Of a DNA stretch of 40,604 nucleotides, positions 18,103 through 28,445 are shown piece after piece. The notes below the pieces were generated by a model. That model was given only the letters and a program-made list of their open reading frames with translations. It searched no databases and was not told where the DNA came from. The stretch comes from an uncultured Verrucomicrobiota bacterium (lineage in GTDB: Bacteria; Verrucomicrobiota; Verrucomicrobiia; Limisphaerales; UBA9464): positions 1-40,604 of the forward strand of contig CAIRNV010000256.1 of assembly GCA_903880005.1 (NCBI GenBank), in the 5' to 3' direction. The translations under genes and the position numbers were made by a program. Position 1 is the stretch's first letter; each line of letters starts with the position of its first letter.

Positions 18103-19533
18103 TCAAGCGTTCGCCCGGATGGCCCCCGCTAGGTCCTCGGTGGTCCAGCCCGGGCCACGTTCCATGAGGCGGTCGGCGGCGGCGCCGTGCTCGAAGATGG
18201 CGGCGCGGACGGCGGTTTCGGGATCCGCGGCCAGCAAGGGTTGCGCGAGCAACCCGCCTAGGAAGCCGGCGAGGACGTCGCCGCTGCCGCCCTGGGCCAG
18301 CCATGGGTTCCCGGTGGAGTTCCACCACGGCTTCCGTCCCGTGCGACCGGCCATGGTGGCGTGGCCCTTCAGGACGATCCATGCGCCGTCGAACAGCGCC
18401 TGAAGCTCCCGCAAAGACGCGGCTCGGTCGGATTGGACGCGTGCCGCCGTCGTGCCGAGGAGCCGGGCGGCCTCGCCGGGATGTGGCGTGAGGACGCGCG
18501 GGTAATCCGATGGGGTTCGTCCACGAGGGAGGAAATCGAGCGCGGAGGCATCCGCCACCATGGCCACGGGCGTCCGGGACCACCATTCAACGAGTTGGTT
18601 CACGAGCCATGGTTCGACGCCAGGACCGGCAAGGCCGGGACCCGCGACGACGCAGGTCACGCTGGCCGGCATGGGGCGTCCCGGCTCCCAAGACTGGACG
18701 ATGGGGGAAGCCAACTGGCACGCGACCGGCACGAGGGTCTGTGGATGGGTCCATACCGTGACCAAGCCTGGATTGGCACGCAGCGCCGCCCGGGCGGCCA
18801 GCACGGCGGCGCCGTGGTACCCGACGCTTCCCGCCACGACGAGCACGTGGCCGAGGCTGCCCTTGTGCGCGTCGATCGGCCGGCGCGGCGGCCAATCCTT
18901 GAAGTCCTGCGCGGTGCCCCAATGCCCCGCGATGTCCGCGTCGGGGATTCCCGCCGTCGCCCATGGCACCAGGCCCACGTCATCGGTGACGCGGATGCGT
19001 CCGGTGAACCGGGCGGCATGGCCCGCGAGGAGCCCGGACTTGGGCGCCCCCACGACGAGCGTCTCGGTGGCGCGGACGATGGCCCCCCACGACTGGCAAT
19101 CGGCCGCGTTCATCCCGGAGGGGACATCGACGGCCAAGACGGGGAGTTCGGCGTCATTGATTCGCTCGACGAGGCGAATCCAGTCGGGGGAAAGGGGGCG
19201 GTTGAGCCCGATGCCGAACAACCCATCCACGACGAGCGCGGGTCTCGCGTGGAGCGCATGGGAGAGAGCCGGGAGGGCTTGGGCGGGGTCCTCCACGAGG
19301 AGGAGTGACGCTTGGCCGGGCGGCAGGTGTGGCAGGGCGGCGCGGACGTCGTCCCCGTTATGGCCCTTGCCGGCGAGGAGCAGGACGTGGCCGCGTGGCG
19401 CGAGGCGACGCACGACGCGGGCGACCTCGGATCCGACGCGGGCGATGACCTCCTGCTCGCGGACCCCGGCGGCCCAGGACGCGCGTTCCCATGCGCGCAT
19501 GCCTAGGGGTGTGAGGACGGGGGTCGAATCCAT
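18103..19533 (-). CDS. nnr: bifunctional NAD(P)H-hydrate epimerase / ADP-dependent NAD(P)H-hydrate dehydratase
   Basis: Epimerase domain LLLAGKGHNGDDVRAA, AVDVPSGMNA; dehydratase domain HKGSLGHVLVVAGSVGYHGAAVLAARAALRANPGLVTV, LTPHPGEAARLLG, GSGDVLAGFLGGLLAQ. Confidence 0.94.
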   Translation of the reverse strand: MDSTPVLTPLGMRAWERASWAAGVREQEVIARVGSEVARVVRRLAPRGHVLLLAGKGHNGDDVRAALPHLPPGQASLLLVEDPAQALPALSHALHARPALVVDGLFGIGLNRPLSPDWIRLVERINDAELPVLAVDVPSGMNAADCQSWGAIVRATETLVVGAPKSGLLAGHAARFTGRIRVTDDVGLVPWATAGIPDADIAGHWGTAQDFKDWPPRRPIDAHKGSLGHVLVVAGSVGYHGAAVLAARAALRANPGLVTVWTHPQTLVPVACQLASPIVQSWEPGRPMPASVTCVVAGPGLAGPGVEPWLVNQLVEWWSRTPVAMVADASALDFLPRGRTPSDYPRVLTPHPGEAARLLGTTAARVQSDRAASLRELQALFDGAWIVLKGHATMAGRTGRKPWWNSTGNPWLAQGGSGDVLAGFLGGLLAQPLLAADPETAVRAAIFEHGAAADRLMERGPGWTTEDLAGAIRANA

Positions 19534-19683
19534 GGGGAATGGGGGGCAAGCCCGGGCGATTCAATCGGGGCGACGGCGCGGGTGTTGGGCCGCGGACCCA
19601 AACGTGCCTGGGTCAGGTCTCTTCATGCGTCATGCCGGGAAGGCCCATGCCCCAAGAGTTTGCTTTCAAACGAACCCGTCTGG

Positions 19684-21204
19684 CTAGGCAACGCTCAGCT
19701 CGCGTCGGATGCCGAACTTCTCGACGCGCTTGCGAAGGGTGGCGCGGGTGATGCCGAGGAGCTTGGCGGCCTGGACTTGGTTGCCGGAGGTTTCGCGCAG
19801 CGCCTGGATGATCAGCTCCCGTTCGACGGCCGGGAGGATGCGAAGCTTGGGGTCGGAGCGAGCGTGGCGGAAGAGGGCTTGCGCGAGCTCGGGCATGGTG
19901 GCGGGGGTGGATCCTTGGGGGGTAGCCGGGGCGGGGGTGGGTGGTGCCGCGGACGCCGGGCTCGCGGGTGCGGCGGCGGGGGCTGCGGCAGGGGCGGATG
20001 GATCCTCGGCGTGCGTCGTGGCGGCGGCGGCCTGGGCGCGCGGGGTCGAGGTGAATTCCGGCGGGAGGTCCGAGGGCAGGATGGCGGGGCCCTTGGCGAC
20101 CACGGTGGCGCGCCGGACGATGTTTTCGAGTTCCCGGACGTTGCCGGGCCAATGGTAGGCTTCGAGGGCAGCGAGGGCGGAGGCGGCGATGGTCCGAGGG
20201 GTGCCCCCGCCCAGCTTGCGCAGGAAGTAATCCACGAGGAGCCGGACGTCGTCGCGTCGCTCGCGCAGAGGAGGCATTTGGATGCGAACGACGTTGAGGC
20301 GGTAGAAGAGGTCCTCGCGGAACTGGCGGTTGGCGACCGCTTCCTCGAGGGGCTTGTTGGTCGCGGCGATGACGCGGACGTCGGCCCGGATGGGGGCGTT
20401 GCCGCCGACGCGCTCGAAGGTCCCGTTTTGGAGGACGCGGAGGATCTTGGTCTGGGTGGCGGGCGTCATGTCGCCGATCTCGTCGAGGAAGAGGGTGCCG
20501 CCATGGCATTGCTCGAACTTCCCGATGCGTTGCTGGGTGGCGCCGGTGAAGGAGCCCTTCTCGTGGCCGAAGAGCTCGCTTTCCAGGAGGTTCTCGGGGA
20601 TGGCGGCGCAGTTGATGGCGACGAAGGGCTGCTGGCAACGGCGGCTGTTGTGGTAGATCGCGCGGGCGACGAGTTCCTTGCCGGTGCCGCTTTCGCCGGT
20701 GATGAGGACGGTGGCGTCCGTCTGGGCGACCTGGCCGACGAGCTTGAAGACGGCTTGCATGGGCTGCGAGCGGCCGATGACGCCGAGGTCGTAGTCTTGC
20801 TGCTCGAGTTGCGGGGCGAGGGCGACGGTCTGGCGCATGTCGTGCGAGGCCTTGAGGGCGTCGGCGACGAGCTGCTTGAGGCGCGGGACGTCGAAGGGCT
20901 TCAGGAGGTAGTCGAAGGCGCCCAGCTTCATCGCCTCGATGGCGGTCTGCGTGGTGCCGTAGGCTGTCATCAAGATGACCGGGAGCTTGGGGTCGGCCTG
21001 CCGGATCCGGCGCAGCGTCTCCAGCCCGTTGATGCCCGCCATGCGCACGTCGGTGATGACGAGGTCGGGGCGGACCTTGGGGATGAGGCGGAGGCCTTCC
21101 TCGCCGCTGGAGGCGGTGTGAAGCTCGAGCCCGGGCGAGTCAAAGATGCGGCGGAAGGAGTATTGAACGTCCGCCTCGTCGTCGATGAGCAGCAACTTGT
21201 CCAT
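19684..21204 (-). CDS. sigma-54-dependent Fis-family response regulator (NtrC family)
   Basis: Receiver LLLIDDEADVQYSF / VITDVRMAGINGLE / LLKPF; AAA+ GESGTGKELVARAIY, HEKGSFTGATQQ, GGTLFLDEIGDM; C-terminal Fis-type HTH GNQVQAAKLLGITRATLRKRVEKFGI. ATG at 21204. Confidence 0.95.
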   Translation of the reverse strand: MDKLLLIDDEADVQYSFRRIFDSPGLELHTASSGEEGLRLIPKVRPDLVITDVRMAGINGLETLRRIRQADPKLPVILMTAYGTTQTAIEAMKLGAFDYLLKPFDVPRLKQLVADALKASHDMRQTVALAPQLEQQDYDLGVIGRSQPMQAVFKLVGQVAQTDATVLITGESGTGKELVARAIYHNSRRCQQPFVAINCAAIPENLLESELFGHEKGSFTGATQQRIGKFEQCHGGTLFLDEIGDMTPATQTKILRVLQNGTFERVGGNAPIRADVRVIAATNKPLEEAVANRQFREDLFYRLNVVRIQMPPLRERRDDVRLLVDYFLRKLGGGTPRTIAASALAALEAYHWPGNVRELENIVRRATVVAKGPAILPSDLPPEFTSTPRAQAAAATTHAEDPSAPAAAPAAAPASPASAAPPTPAPATPQGSTPATMPELAQALFRHARSDPKLRILPAVERELIIQALRETSGNQVQAAKLLGITRATLRKRVEKFGIRRELSVA

Positions 21205-21394
21205 GGGGTGCGGCCGCAACCGCGACGCGCCCTCCCATTCAATGCGACACGTGGGCGCGGGCAAGTTTCCATTTCCCGTGACGCGACGATTCAGCCGTGG
21301 CCGTGCGGCAAAACCCCCGCGCCGACGCCCCGTGGCATCGAGGTGGAAACCCTTGTTGAAGGCCCGGGCGGGTTGTCGTTTTCTGGTGGAAATC

Positions 21395-23425
21395 ATGAAG
21401 CGCGACATTCGATGGCTCCCTGCGCTGGCGCTTGCCTGCGGGATTGCCGTCCTGTGGGCCGACGGCCCGGCCGACAACGTCCCCGACAAGGTCCGGCCCG
21501 TGCCGCCGCCGGGCATGGCCTACCCGGGCGAGGTGAAGGAGTTCCTGCGCATGGGCGCTACGATGCTGGGGCGCGACATCGACCAATTGCGCAAGGACGT
21601 GTCGGGCAAGCCCGAGCTCGCGGCGCGGCTTCCGGACGTGGAGATCTTCCAGAAGGCGGTCGATTGGGCGGTGCGCCACGACGAGGTCTTCAAGACGAAC
21701 GAGCTGGCCGCGGCGCGGATGCTGTTGCAGACGGGGCACGAGAAGGCGGCGGCGTTGCGAACGGGCAAGGTCGGCTGGGCGGAGGCCACGGGGCCGACCG
21801 TGCGCGGGTATCGGTCGCGCATCGATGGGTCGGTGCAGCCGTACGGCTTGGTGGTGCCGTCGTCGTGGCGGCCGGACAGCGGCCGGCGGTGGCGGCTGGA
21901 CTTTTGGCTTCATGGCCGGGGCGAGCAATTGAGCGAGCTGTCATTCATCAACGACCGCATGCGGAACCCCGGGGAGTTCACGCCGCCGGACACGTTCGTG
22001 CTGCACTTGTACGGTCGTTATTGCAACGGGTCGCGCTTTGCGGGGGAGACCGACTTCTGGGAGGCGCTGGAGGACGTGCAGCGGCTGTACGCGATCGACG
22101 AGGACCGCATGGTGGTGCGCGGGTTCAGCCTGGGGGGGGCCTCGTGCTGGCACTTCACCGTGCATCATGCGTGGCGTTTCGCGGCGTCGGCCCCGGGCGC
22201 GGGCTTCTCCGAGACGGCGGAGTTCCTGGACGTCTTCCAAAACGAGAAGCTCCAGCCCTTCCCCTGGGAACCCAAGTTGTGGCGCCTGCATGACGCGACG
22301 GCCAACGCCCTCAACCTCGCGATGACGCCCGTGATCGCGTACAGCGGCGCCGATGACCGCCAGATCCAGGCCGCCCGCGCCGTCGAGAAGTCCATGGCCG
22401 GCCTCGGGATGGAGCTGACGCACTTGGTGGCGCCCAAGACGGGTCACCAATACGAGCCCGCCACCAAGGCCGAGCTCAACCGGCGCATCGACGCCATCGC
22501 CCGGCAGGGCCGCGTGCGCGTGCCGCCGCGAGTCCTGTTCACGACGCATTCGCTCCGTTACCCGCGCATGGCCTGGGTGGTGGTCGATGGCCTTGGTCAG
22601 CATTGGGAGCCCGCCACGGTCGCCGGCGATTGGCAGGGCAACACCGTTCGCGTCGTCGTCACCAACGTGACCGCGTTGTCCCTCGAATTCGGCCCGGGCG
22701 AGTCTCCCTTCGACCCGCGCTCACCCGTCCGGGTCGAGGTGCAGTCCGACGGCCGTGCCGCGGAGACCGTCACGCTGGGGCGGCCGACCTCGGAGCGGTC
22801 GTTTCGCGGATCCCTCCATCGCGGCGCGCAGGGATGGGCGGCCGGGCCGGCCCCATCCGAGGGCCTGGCGAAGCGCCACGGGCTCCAGGGGCCCATCGAC
22901 GACGCGTTCATGGACCGATTCGTGTTCGTCCGTCCCACGGGCGAGCCCCAATTCCCCCTCACCGCCGCCTGGGCCAAGTCCGAGATGGAACGTGCCCAGA
23001 GGGAATGGCGCCGACACTACCGGGGAGATGCCATCGTCGTGGACGACACGGCCGTGACCGACGAGGAACTCGCCCGTTCCAACGTGGTGTTGTGGGGGGA
23101 TCCGGCGAGCAACCGCCTGCTCTCGCGCCTGATCGCCAAGTTGCCCATCCAATGGACTCCCGACGCCTTGGTGGCCCACGGCAAGACGCACGACCCGGCG
23201 CGCCACGTCCCCGTGATGGTGTTCCCGAACCCGCTCAACCCGGCGCGCTACGTCGTCCTCAACAGCGGCTTCACCTTCCGCGAGTACGACTACCTCAACA
23301 ACGCCCGCCAAACCCCCAAGCTCCCGGACTGGGCGGTGATCGACGTCTCGCAGGCCCCCGGCCCGCGATTCCCGGGGAAGATCGTGGACGGAGGATTCTT
23401 CGGGGAACGCTGGGAGTGGAAGTAA
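21395..23425 (+). CDS. secreted prolyl oligopeptidase-like alpha/beta hydrolase
   Basis: Signal peptide MKRDIRWLPALALACGIAVLWA; FWLHGRGE; nucleophile GFSLGGASCW; YSGADDRQIQAA; GHQYEPATK. Confidence 0.85.
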   Translation: MKRDIRWLPALALACGIAVLWADGPADNVPDKVRPVPPPGMAYPGEVKEFLRMGATMLGRDIDQLRKDVSGKPELAARLPDVEIFQKAVDWAVRHDEVFKTNELAAARMLLQTGHEKAAALRTGKVGWAEATGPTVRGYRSRIDGSVQPYGLVVPSSWRPDSGRRWRLDFWLHGRGEQLSELSFINDRMRNPGEFTPPDTFVLHLYGRYCNGSRFAGETDFWEALEDVQRLYAIDEDRMVVRGFSLGGASCWHFTVHHAWRFAASAPGAGFSETAEFLDVFQNEKLQPFPWEPKLWRLHDATANALNLAMTPVIAYSGADDRQIQAARAVEKSMAGLGMELTHLVAPKTGHQYEPATKAELNRRIDAIARQGRVRVPPRVLFTTHSLRYPRMAWVVVDGLGQHWEPATVAGDWQGNTVRVVVTNVTALSLEFGPGESPFDPRSPVRVEVQSDGRAAETVTLGRPTSERSFRGSLHRGAQGWAAGPAPSEGLAKRHGLQGPIDDAFMDRFVFVRPTGEPQFPLTAAWAKSEMERAQREWRRHYRGDAIVVDDTAVTDEELARSNVVLWGDPASNRLLSRLIAKLPIQWTPDALVAHGKTHDPARHVPVMVFPNPLNPARYVVLNSGFTFREYDYLNNARQTPKLPDWAVIDVSQAPGPRFPGKIVDGGFFGERWEWK

Positions 23426-23489
23426 GGAGCCCTGGGGGCGTGGTCGTCCCCGGGTTGCCGGATCGGTCGGACGCAGGCAAGGCTGGAGC

Positions 23490-25379
23490 ATGAAGCGAGC
23501 GCGGGGAACGAGCGGGGGCTCATGGCGGGCCGGGGACGGGTGCGCCTCCCCGCGCTGGCGCGTTCGGTGGGCGTCGCCTCGAGGGGTTGTGTGGCTCGCC
23601 GGGCTCCTTGCCGTCGTGGCCGTCGTGGCCTCGCCATTGCCGCCCCACCTTGCGGGCATCGTTCCCACCGAGGGCGGTCCTGCGGGCTACACCGGGTCCG
23701 AGTCCTGCCGCGAATGCCATCGCGAGGCGTTCAGCTCATGGCATCGGACGTACCATCGCACGATGACCCAATATCCCACGCGCGAGTCGGTGAAGGCCCG
23801 AATCGACGGGGTGGTCCTCACCCATAGCGGGGTACGCTACCGGCTGGGGAGCACGGGCGACGTGTTCAAGGTGTGGCTGGAGTCGGTGGCGGGCGGGGGC
23901 GAGCCGGTGGAGTCGCGGCTGAGCCTCGTGACGGGCTCGCATCACATGCAGGTCTTCTGGATGCCGGGCGAGGACGGCAACGTGCAGGTGGGGTTCCCGT
24001 TCACGTGGTTGATTCCCGAGGGACGTTGGGTGCCGCGCCACGCCACCTTCATCCGGCCGCCCGGCACCGCTCATTCGACGGAGGTGTGGAACGTGGGTTG
24101 CAGCCGATGCCATGCGACGGCCATCGAGCCCCGCGTGGATGCGTCACGCCGATCGGTGGAGACGCGCGCGGCCGAGCTGGGCATCTCGTGCGAGGCCTGC
24201 CATGGGCCGGGCGAACGCCACGTCCATGCACGCCGCAAGGACGCGTCCCGCGCCGAGGACGCCCCCTTGCCACCGGGCGAGATCGTGCACCCGGCGAAGC
24301 TGGACGCCGCTCGTTCGACGGAGACGTGCGGCTTTTGCCACTCGATGAAGTGGATCGACCGGGGCGAGCCATGGCGACAGGGAGGGTTTCGGTTCCGGCC
24401 GGGCGACCGCCTGGGCGACACCACGCCGATCATCCGGCCTCGCACGGCCGATGGCGTCCCGGGCCTCAAGGAGTTCCTTGCGCGCAACCAGGGGCTGTTG
24501 TCGGAGTACTTCTGGCCCGACGGCATGGTGCGGGTGAGCGGGCGGGAGATGAACGGGTTGGTGGAGAGCAAGTGCTTCGAGGGGGGCAAGCTGTCGTGCG
24601 TGACGTGTCATTCGATGCATGACGCGGACCCGGACGACCAGTTGACGCGGAAGGGGCAGGGGAACCTGGCGTGCATCGCGTGCCACGGCGCCTACGCCAG
24701 CAAGGACGGGCTCCTCCGTCACACGCGCCACGCCGAGGGATCCTCCGGCAGCGACTGCCGGAATTGCCACATGCCCCACACGACCTACGGCGTCCTTGGG
24801 GCGATTCGCAGCCACCAGATCACGCGCCCCACCGCCGCCGAGACCCTGGAGCATGGCCGTCCCAACGCCTGCAACATCTGCCACCTCGACCGGCCCCTCT
24901 CCTGGACGGCCCGCCAACTCAACGCGTGGTACGGCCAGCCCATCCCCAAGGGACTCGGGCAGTCCCATGAGGTCGCCGAGTCGGTCCGTATGGCGATGGC
25001 GGGCGACGCCGGCCAGCGCGCCCTGACGGCGTGGCACCTGGGATGGGAACCCGCGCTGAAGGCCTCCGGTTCCCAATGGGTCCCGCCCATCCTCGCCGTG
25101 CTCCTCGACGATGACTACGCGGCCGTGCGATGCATCGCGGGCCGTTCGTTGGAGCACGCCGCGCCCGGCATGGCCGCGGGATTCCGTTTCGAGGAGGATC
25201 CCGAGGGTCGCGAGGATTGGACGCCGCGCATCTGGAAGGCGTGGAAGGAACAACTGCCCCGCGACGTCGTCCTGCCCGAGGCCGTGCGGGTGAAGTCCGT
25301 TGACGTGGAATCGTTGGCCGCGTTGCTGGCACCCCTTCGCGCCGCCCGAGACGAACGCCCGGTTCGTCTCCGGGAATAG
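23490..25379 (+). CDS. octaheme c-type cytochrome (cytochrome c554-like) with HEAT-like C-terminus
   Basis: Eight CxxCH motifs: CRECH, CSRCH, CEACH, CGFCH, CVTCH, CIACH, CRNCH, CNICH; N-terminal TM; C-terminal LLDDDYAAVRCIAGRSLE. Confidence 0.92.
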   Translation: MKRARGTSGGSWRAGDGCASPRWRVRWASPRGVVWLAGLLAVVAVVASPLPPHLAGIVPTEGGPAGYTGSESCRECHREAFSSWHRTYHRTMTQYPTRESVKARIDGVVLTHSGVRYRLGSTGDVFKVWLESVAGGGEPVESRLSLVTGSHHMQVFWMPGEDGNVQVGFPFTWLIPEGRWVPRHATFIRPPGTAHSTEVWNVGCSRCHATAIEPRVDASRRSVETRAAELGISCEACHGPGERHVHARRKDASRAEDAPLPPGEIVHPAKLDAARSTETCGFCHSMKWIDRGEPWRQGGFRFRPGDRLGDTTPIIRPRTADGVPGLKEFLARNQGLLSEYFWPDGMVRVSGREMNGLVESKCFEGGKLSCVTCHSMHDADPDDQLTRKGQGNLACIACHGAYASKDGLLRHTRHAEGSSGSDCRNCHMPHTTYGVLGAIRSHQITRPTAAETLEHGRPNACNICHLDRPLSWTARQLNAWYGQPIPKGLGQSHEVAESVRMAMAGDAGQRALTAWHLGWEPALKASGSQWVPPILAVLLDDDYAAVRCIAGRSLEHAAPGMAAGFRFEEDPEGREDWTPRIWKAWKEQLPRDVVLPEAVRVKSVDVESLAALLAPLRAARDERPVRLRE

Positions 25380-25420
25380 CCCGATGACTTCCCCGGGGCC
25401 CTTGGGTAGCATCGACGAGC

Positions 25421-26113
25421 ATGGCGCTGCTCCACATTGACGGTCTCCAGAAGGCCTACGTGGGCCCGGACGGGTCGCGTCACCAGGTGGTGGACATCCC
25501 GCGCTTCGAGCTGGCCGAGGGCGCGGCGGTGGCCTTGGCCGGGCCTTCGGGCAGCGGCAAGACGACGTTCCTCAACCTCGTGGCCGGCATCCTCGCGCCC
25601 GACGCGGGGCACGTGCGCATCGACGGGACGGACGTGGCGCAATTGCCGGAGCATGAACGCGACCGGTTCCGGGCTCGGCACGTGGGCTACATCTTCCAGA
25701 CGTTCAACTTGCTCCAGGGGTTTACCTGCCTCGAGAACGTCCTCCTTGGGATGAGCTTCGGGCACGGGATCGATCGAGCGCGCGCGGAGGCGTTGCTGCG
25801 GAGGGTCGGGTTGGGCGAGCGGCTGCATCACTTCCCGCGGCAGCTTTCGACCGGGCAACAGCAACGCGTCGCCGTGGCGCGCGCGCTGGCGGGGAAGCCC
25901 CGGCTGGTCCTCGCGGACGAACCCACGGGCAACCTCGATCCCCGGCACGCGCAGGAGGCGCTGGCGTTGATCCGGGAAGTGTGCGCCGAGAACGGATCCG
26001 CGTTGCTCCTGGTGTCCCACGACCGCGACATCCTCGCGCGGTTCGGGATGGTGGCGTCGCTGGCCGACATCAACCGCGCGAGCCGCGCGACGTCTTCGGG
26101 GGGGGCATCATGA
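25421..26113 (+). CDS. ABC transporter ATP-binding protein (LolD/MacB type)
   Basis: Walker [43 protein letters not shown]. Confidence 0.95.
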   Translation: MALLHIDGLQKAYVGPDGSRHQVVDIPRFELAEGAAVALAGPSGSGKTTFLNLVAGILAPDAGHVRIDGTDVAQLPEHERDRFRARHVGYIFQTFNLLQGFTCLENVLLGMSFGHGIDRARAEALLRRVGLGERLHHFPRQLSTGQQQRVAVARALAGKPRLVLADEPTGNLDPRHAQEALALIREVCAENGSALLLVSHDRDILARFGMVASLADINRASRATSSGGAS

Positions 26114-27324
26114 CGCTCCCGCTATTGGTGCGCCGCAGCCTGCGGCAGCATGCGTTGTCCACGGCGGTGACGGCGCTGTCGTTGTCCTTGGCGGGCGGGT
26201 TGCTCATGACGGTCTGGGTGATGCGCCAGCAAGCGCGCCAGACCTTCGAGCGCATGGACGGTGGATGGGATGCGGTGCTGGGCGCACGCAGTTCCAAGCT
26301 GCAGCTTGTCCTCAACGCCATCTTCCACCTCGAGGCGTCGCCCGGGAACATCAAGGCCACCGACGTCGCGTTGCTGGCCTCGAATCCGGCCGTCCGCGCC
26401 GTCGTGCCCATCGCCATGGGCGACAACTACCAGGGGTTCCGCATCGTGGGGGTGACGACGAATCTCTTCGCGGGGCATGAATACGCGCCGGGACATGCGT
26501 TCAAGGTCGGCGAGGGCCGCGTGTTCGAGGACAACCTGCGCGAGGCCGTGGTGGGATCGTTCGCCGCGCGCAAGCTGGGGTTCAAGGTCGGCACGGAGTT
26601 CCAGCCGTACCATGGGCTGAACTATTCCTCCAACCCGCGCGACAACGTCCAGCACGAGGACACCTACGTCGTGGTCGGCATCCTGGAGCCCTCGAACACC
26701 CCGGCCGACCGCGTGGTGTGGATCCCCGTGGCCGGGCTCCAAAACATGGCCGGGCACGACCCCTCGGCGGCGGAGGATTACAGCGCGGCGCTCGTCAAGC
26801 TGCGGGACCCGGCGGCCGGGTTTCGGCTCGACCAGCTTTACAACAAGCAGGGCGACCGCCTCACGTTCGCATGGCCGATCGGGACGGTGATGGCGCAGCT
26901 CTTCGACAAGATTGGCTGGTTCGACAAGGTCCTGGCGCTGGTGGCATGGCTCGTGGCCGTGGTGGCGGCGGCGTCCGTCCTCGCGTCCATCTACAACTCC
27001 ATGAGCGCGCGTCGCCGCGACATCGCCATCCTGCGGGCCCTGGGCGCCCGGCGGGGAACGGTGTTTGCGTCCATCGTCCTCGAGGCGGCGTCCGTGGCGG
27101 CGATGGGGGCGATGGGGGGCTTTGTGGTTCACATCGGCCTGCTGGCGGGCGCCGGGGTGATCGTTCGCGCCCAGACCGGCGTCCTGATCGAGCCGTTTCA
27201 ACCTGGCTGGGTTTGGTTGTGGGCCCCGGCGGCCCTCGTGGGACTGGCGGCCTTGGCCGGCGTGGTGCCGGCCTTCAAGGCCTACAAGGTGGATGTCGCA
27301 TCCTCGCTCGCGCCCGATTCCTGA
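26110..27324 (+). CDS. ABC transporter permease (FtsX/MacB type)
   Basis: ATGA overlap with the ATPase; [61 protein letters not shown]-terminal FtsX-like TM block with [22 protein letters not shown]. Confidence 0.93.
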   Translation: MTLPLLVRRSLRQHALSTAVTALSLSLAGGLLMTVWVMRQQARQTFERMDGGWDAVLGARSSKLQLVLNAIFHLEASPGNIKATDVALLASNPAVRAVVPIAMGDNYQGFRIVGVTTNLFAGHEYAPGHAFKVGEGRVFEDNLREAVVGSFAARKLGFKVGTEFQPYHGLNYSSNPRDNVQHEDTYVVVGILEPSNTPADRVVWIPVAGLQNMAGHDPSAAEDYSAALVKLRDPAAGFRLDQLYNKQGDRLTFAWPIGTVMAQLFDKIGWFDKVLALVAWLVAVVAAASVLASIYNSMSARRRDIAILRALGARRGTVFASIVLEAASVAAMGAMGGFVVHIGLLAGAGVIVRAQTGVLIEPFQPGWVWLWAPAALVGLAALAGVVPAFKAYKVDVASSLAPDS

Positions 27325-27331
27325 TTCTTCC

Positions 27332-28342
27332 ATGCGTTGCCTTGTCACGGGCGCCTCCGGCTTCGTCGGGGCGAACTTGGTTCATGAATTGTCCGCGCAG
27401 GGGCATGGCGTTCGCGCCTTGCTTCGTCCCGGCGCCGACGTCCGCGGCCTCGAAGGCGCTCAATTGGACGTCGTGCACGGCGACCTGACGGACGGACCCG
27501 AGTCGTTGTCGCGGGCGATGGAGGGCTGCGACTGGGTGTTTCACGTGGCCGCCAGCTATGCGCTGTGGATGCGGGACTACGCGCCGATGTACCGGGCGAA
27601 CGTCGAGGGGACCCGCAACATCCTCCGGGCCGCCGTTTCCGCGCGCGTCCGTCGGGTCGTGTACACCAGCACCGTGGGTTGCATCGGGTTGCCCCGGCCC
27701 GGCGTCGGCGGCGAGATCCAGCCCACGGACGAGGACGCGCCGGTGACGGAGGCGCAGATGTCCAACCCCTACAAGCACTCGAAGTGGCTGGCGGAGGTGG
27801 TGGCGCGCGATGCGGCGCGGGAAGGGGTGCCCGTGGTGATCGTGAACCCGTCGGCCCCGGTGGGCCCGCGCGACGTGAAGCCGACCCCGACGGGGCAGGT
27901 GATCGTGGATTACCTGTCGGGAAGGATGCCGGCCTGCCTCGACACGGGGCTCAACTGGGTCCACGTGCGCGACGTGGCGAAGGGGCATGTGCTCGCCGCC
28001 GAGCGTGGCCGACTGGGCGAGCGTTACATCCTCGGCCATGCCGAGGGAAATTGGACGATGGTGCGCACCTTCGAGGAGTTGTCGGCCCTGACCGGACTGC
28101 CGCCGGTGCGGCGCACGGTCCCGTGGCACGTGGCGTTCGTCGCGGCTCAGTTTTCCGAGGGATGGTCCCGGTTGACCGGCAAGCCTCCTCGCGCGCCGGT
28201 CGCGGGCGTCCGCATGGCCCGCTACAAGATGTGGTTCAACCCCTCCAAGGCCATTCGCGAGCTGGGCCTGCCCCAGACGCCCCCACGGGATGCCCTGGCG
28301 GACGCCGTGGGCTGGTTTCGCGCGCAGGGCATGGCGCGGTGA
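27332..28342 (+). CDS. NAD-dependent epimerase, hopanoid-associated sugar epimerase (HpnA)-like
   Basis: LVTGASGFVGANLV; YRANVEGTRNILRAAV; VIVNPSAPVGPRDVKPTPTGQVIVDYLSGRMPACLDTGLNWVHVRDVAKGHVLAAERGRLGERYILG. Confidence 0.88.
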   Translation: MRCLVTGASGFVGANLVHELSAQGHGVRALLRPGADVRGLEGAQLDVVHGDLTDGPESLSRAMEGCDWVFHVAASYALWMRDYAPMYRANVEGTRNILRAAVSARVRRVVYTSTVGCIGLPRPGVGGEIQPTDEDAPVTEAQMSNPYKHSKWLAEVVARDAAREGVPVVIVNPSAPVGPRDVKPTPTGQVIVDYLSGRMPACLDTGLNWVHVRDVAKGHVLAAERGRLGERYILGHAEGNWTMVRTFEELSALTGLPPVRRTVPWHVAFVAAQFSEGWSRLTGKPPRAPVAGVRMARYKMWFNPSKAIRELGLPQTPPRDALADAVGWFRAQGMAR

Positions 28343-28445
28343 CGAGGACGGACACGCTCGGCCGTCCTGCTTGAGCGTCGCCGCATGCCATGTCGCCGGT
28401 GTGGACAGGACCGCCCAAGGTTGGCGAGTGTCGGGGCCTCTCCCG

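Noticed and set aside
21276-21295. GCGACGATTCAGCCGTGG as another E-family terminus
   Set aside because: Shares only CGACGATTCAG with the consensus and diverges on both sides; consistent with chance.
21205-21394. Sigma-54 promoter between the NtrC-type regulator and oligopeptidase
   Set aside because: No TGGCAC-N5-TTGC-like match found by eye on either strand.
19582-22293. 903-aa plus-strand ORF
   Set aside because: Gly/Asp/Glu-rich antisense of the NtrC-family regulator running into the wrong frame of the oligopeptidase.
28345-28368. AGGACGG / CCGTCCT hairpin after the HpnA-like gene
   Set aside because: Only a 7-bp stem with 10-nt loop and no U-tract; too weak in this GC background to call a terminator.
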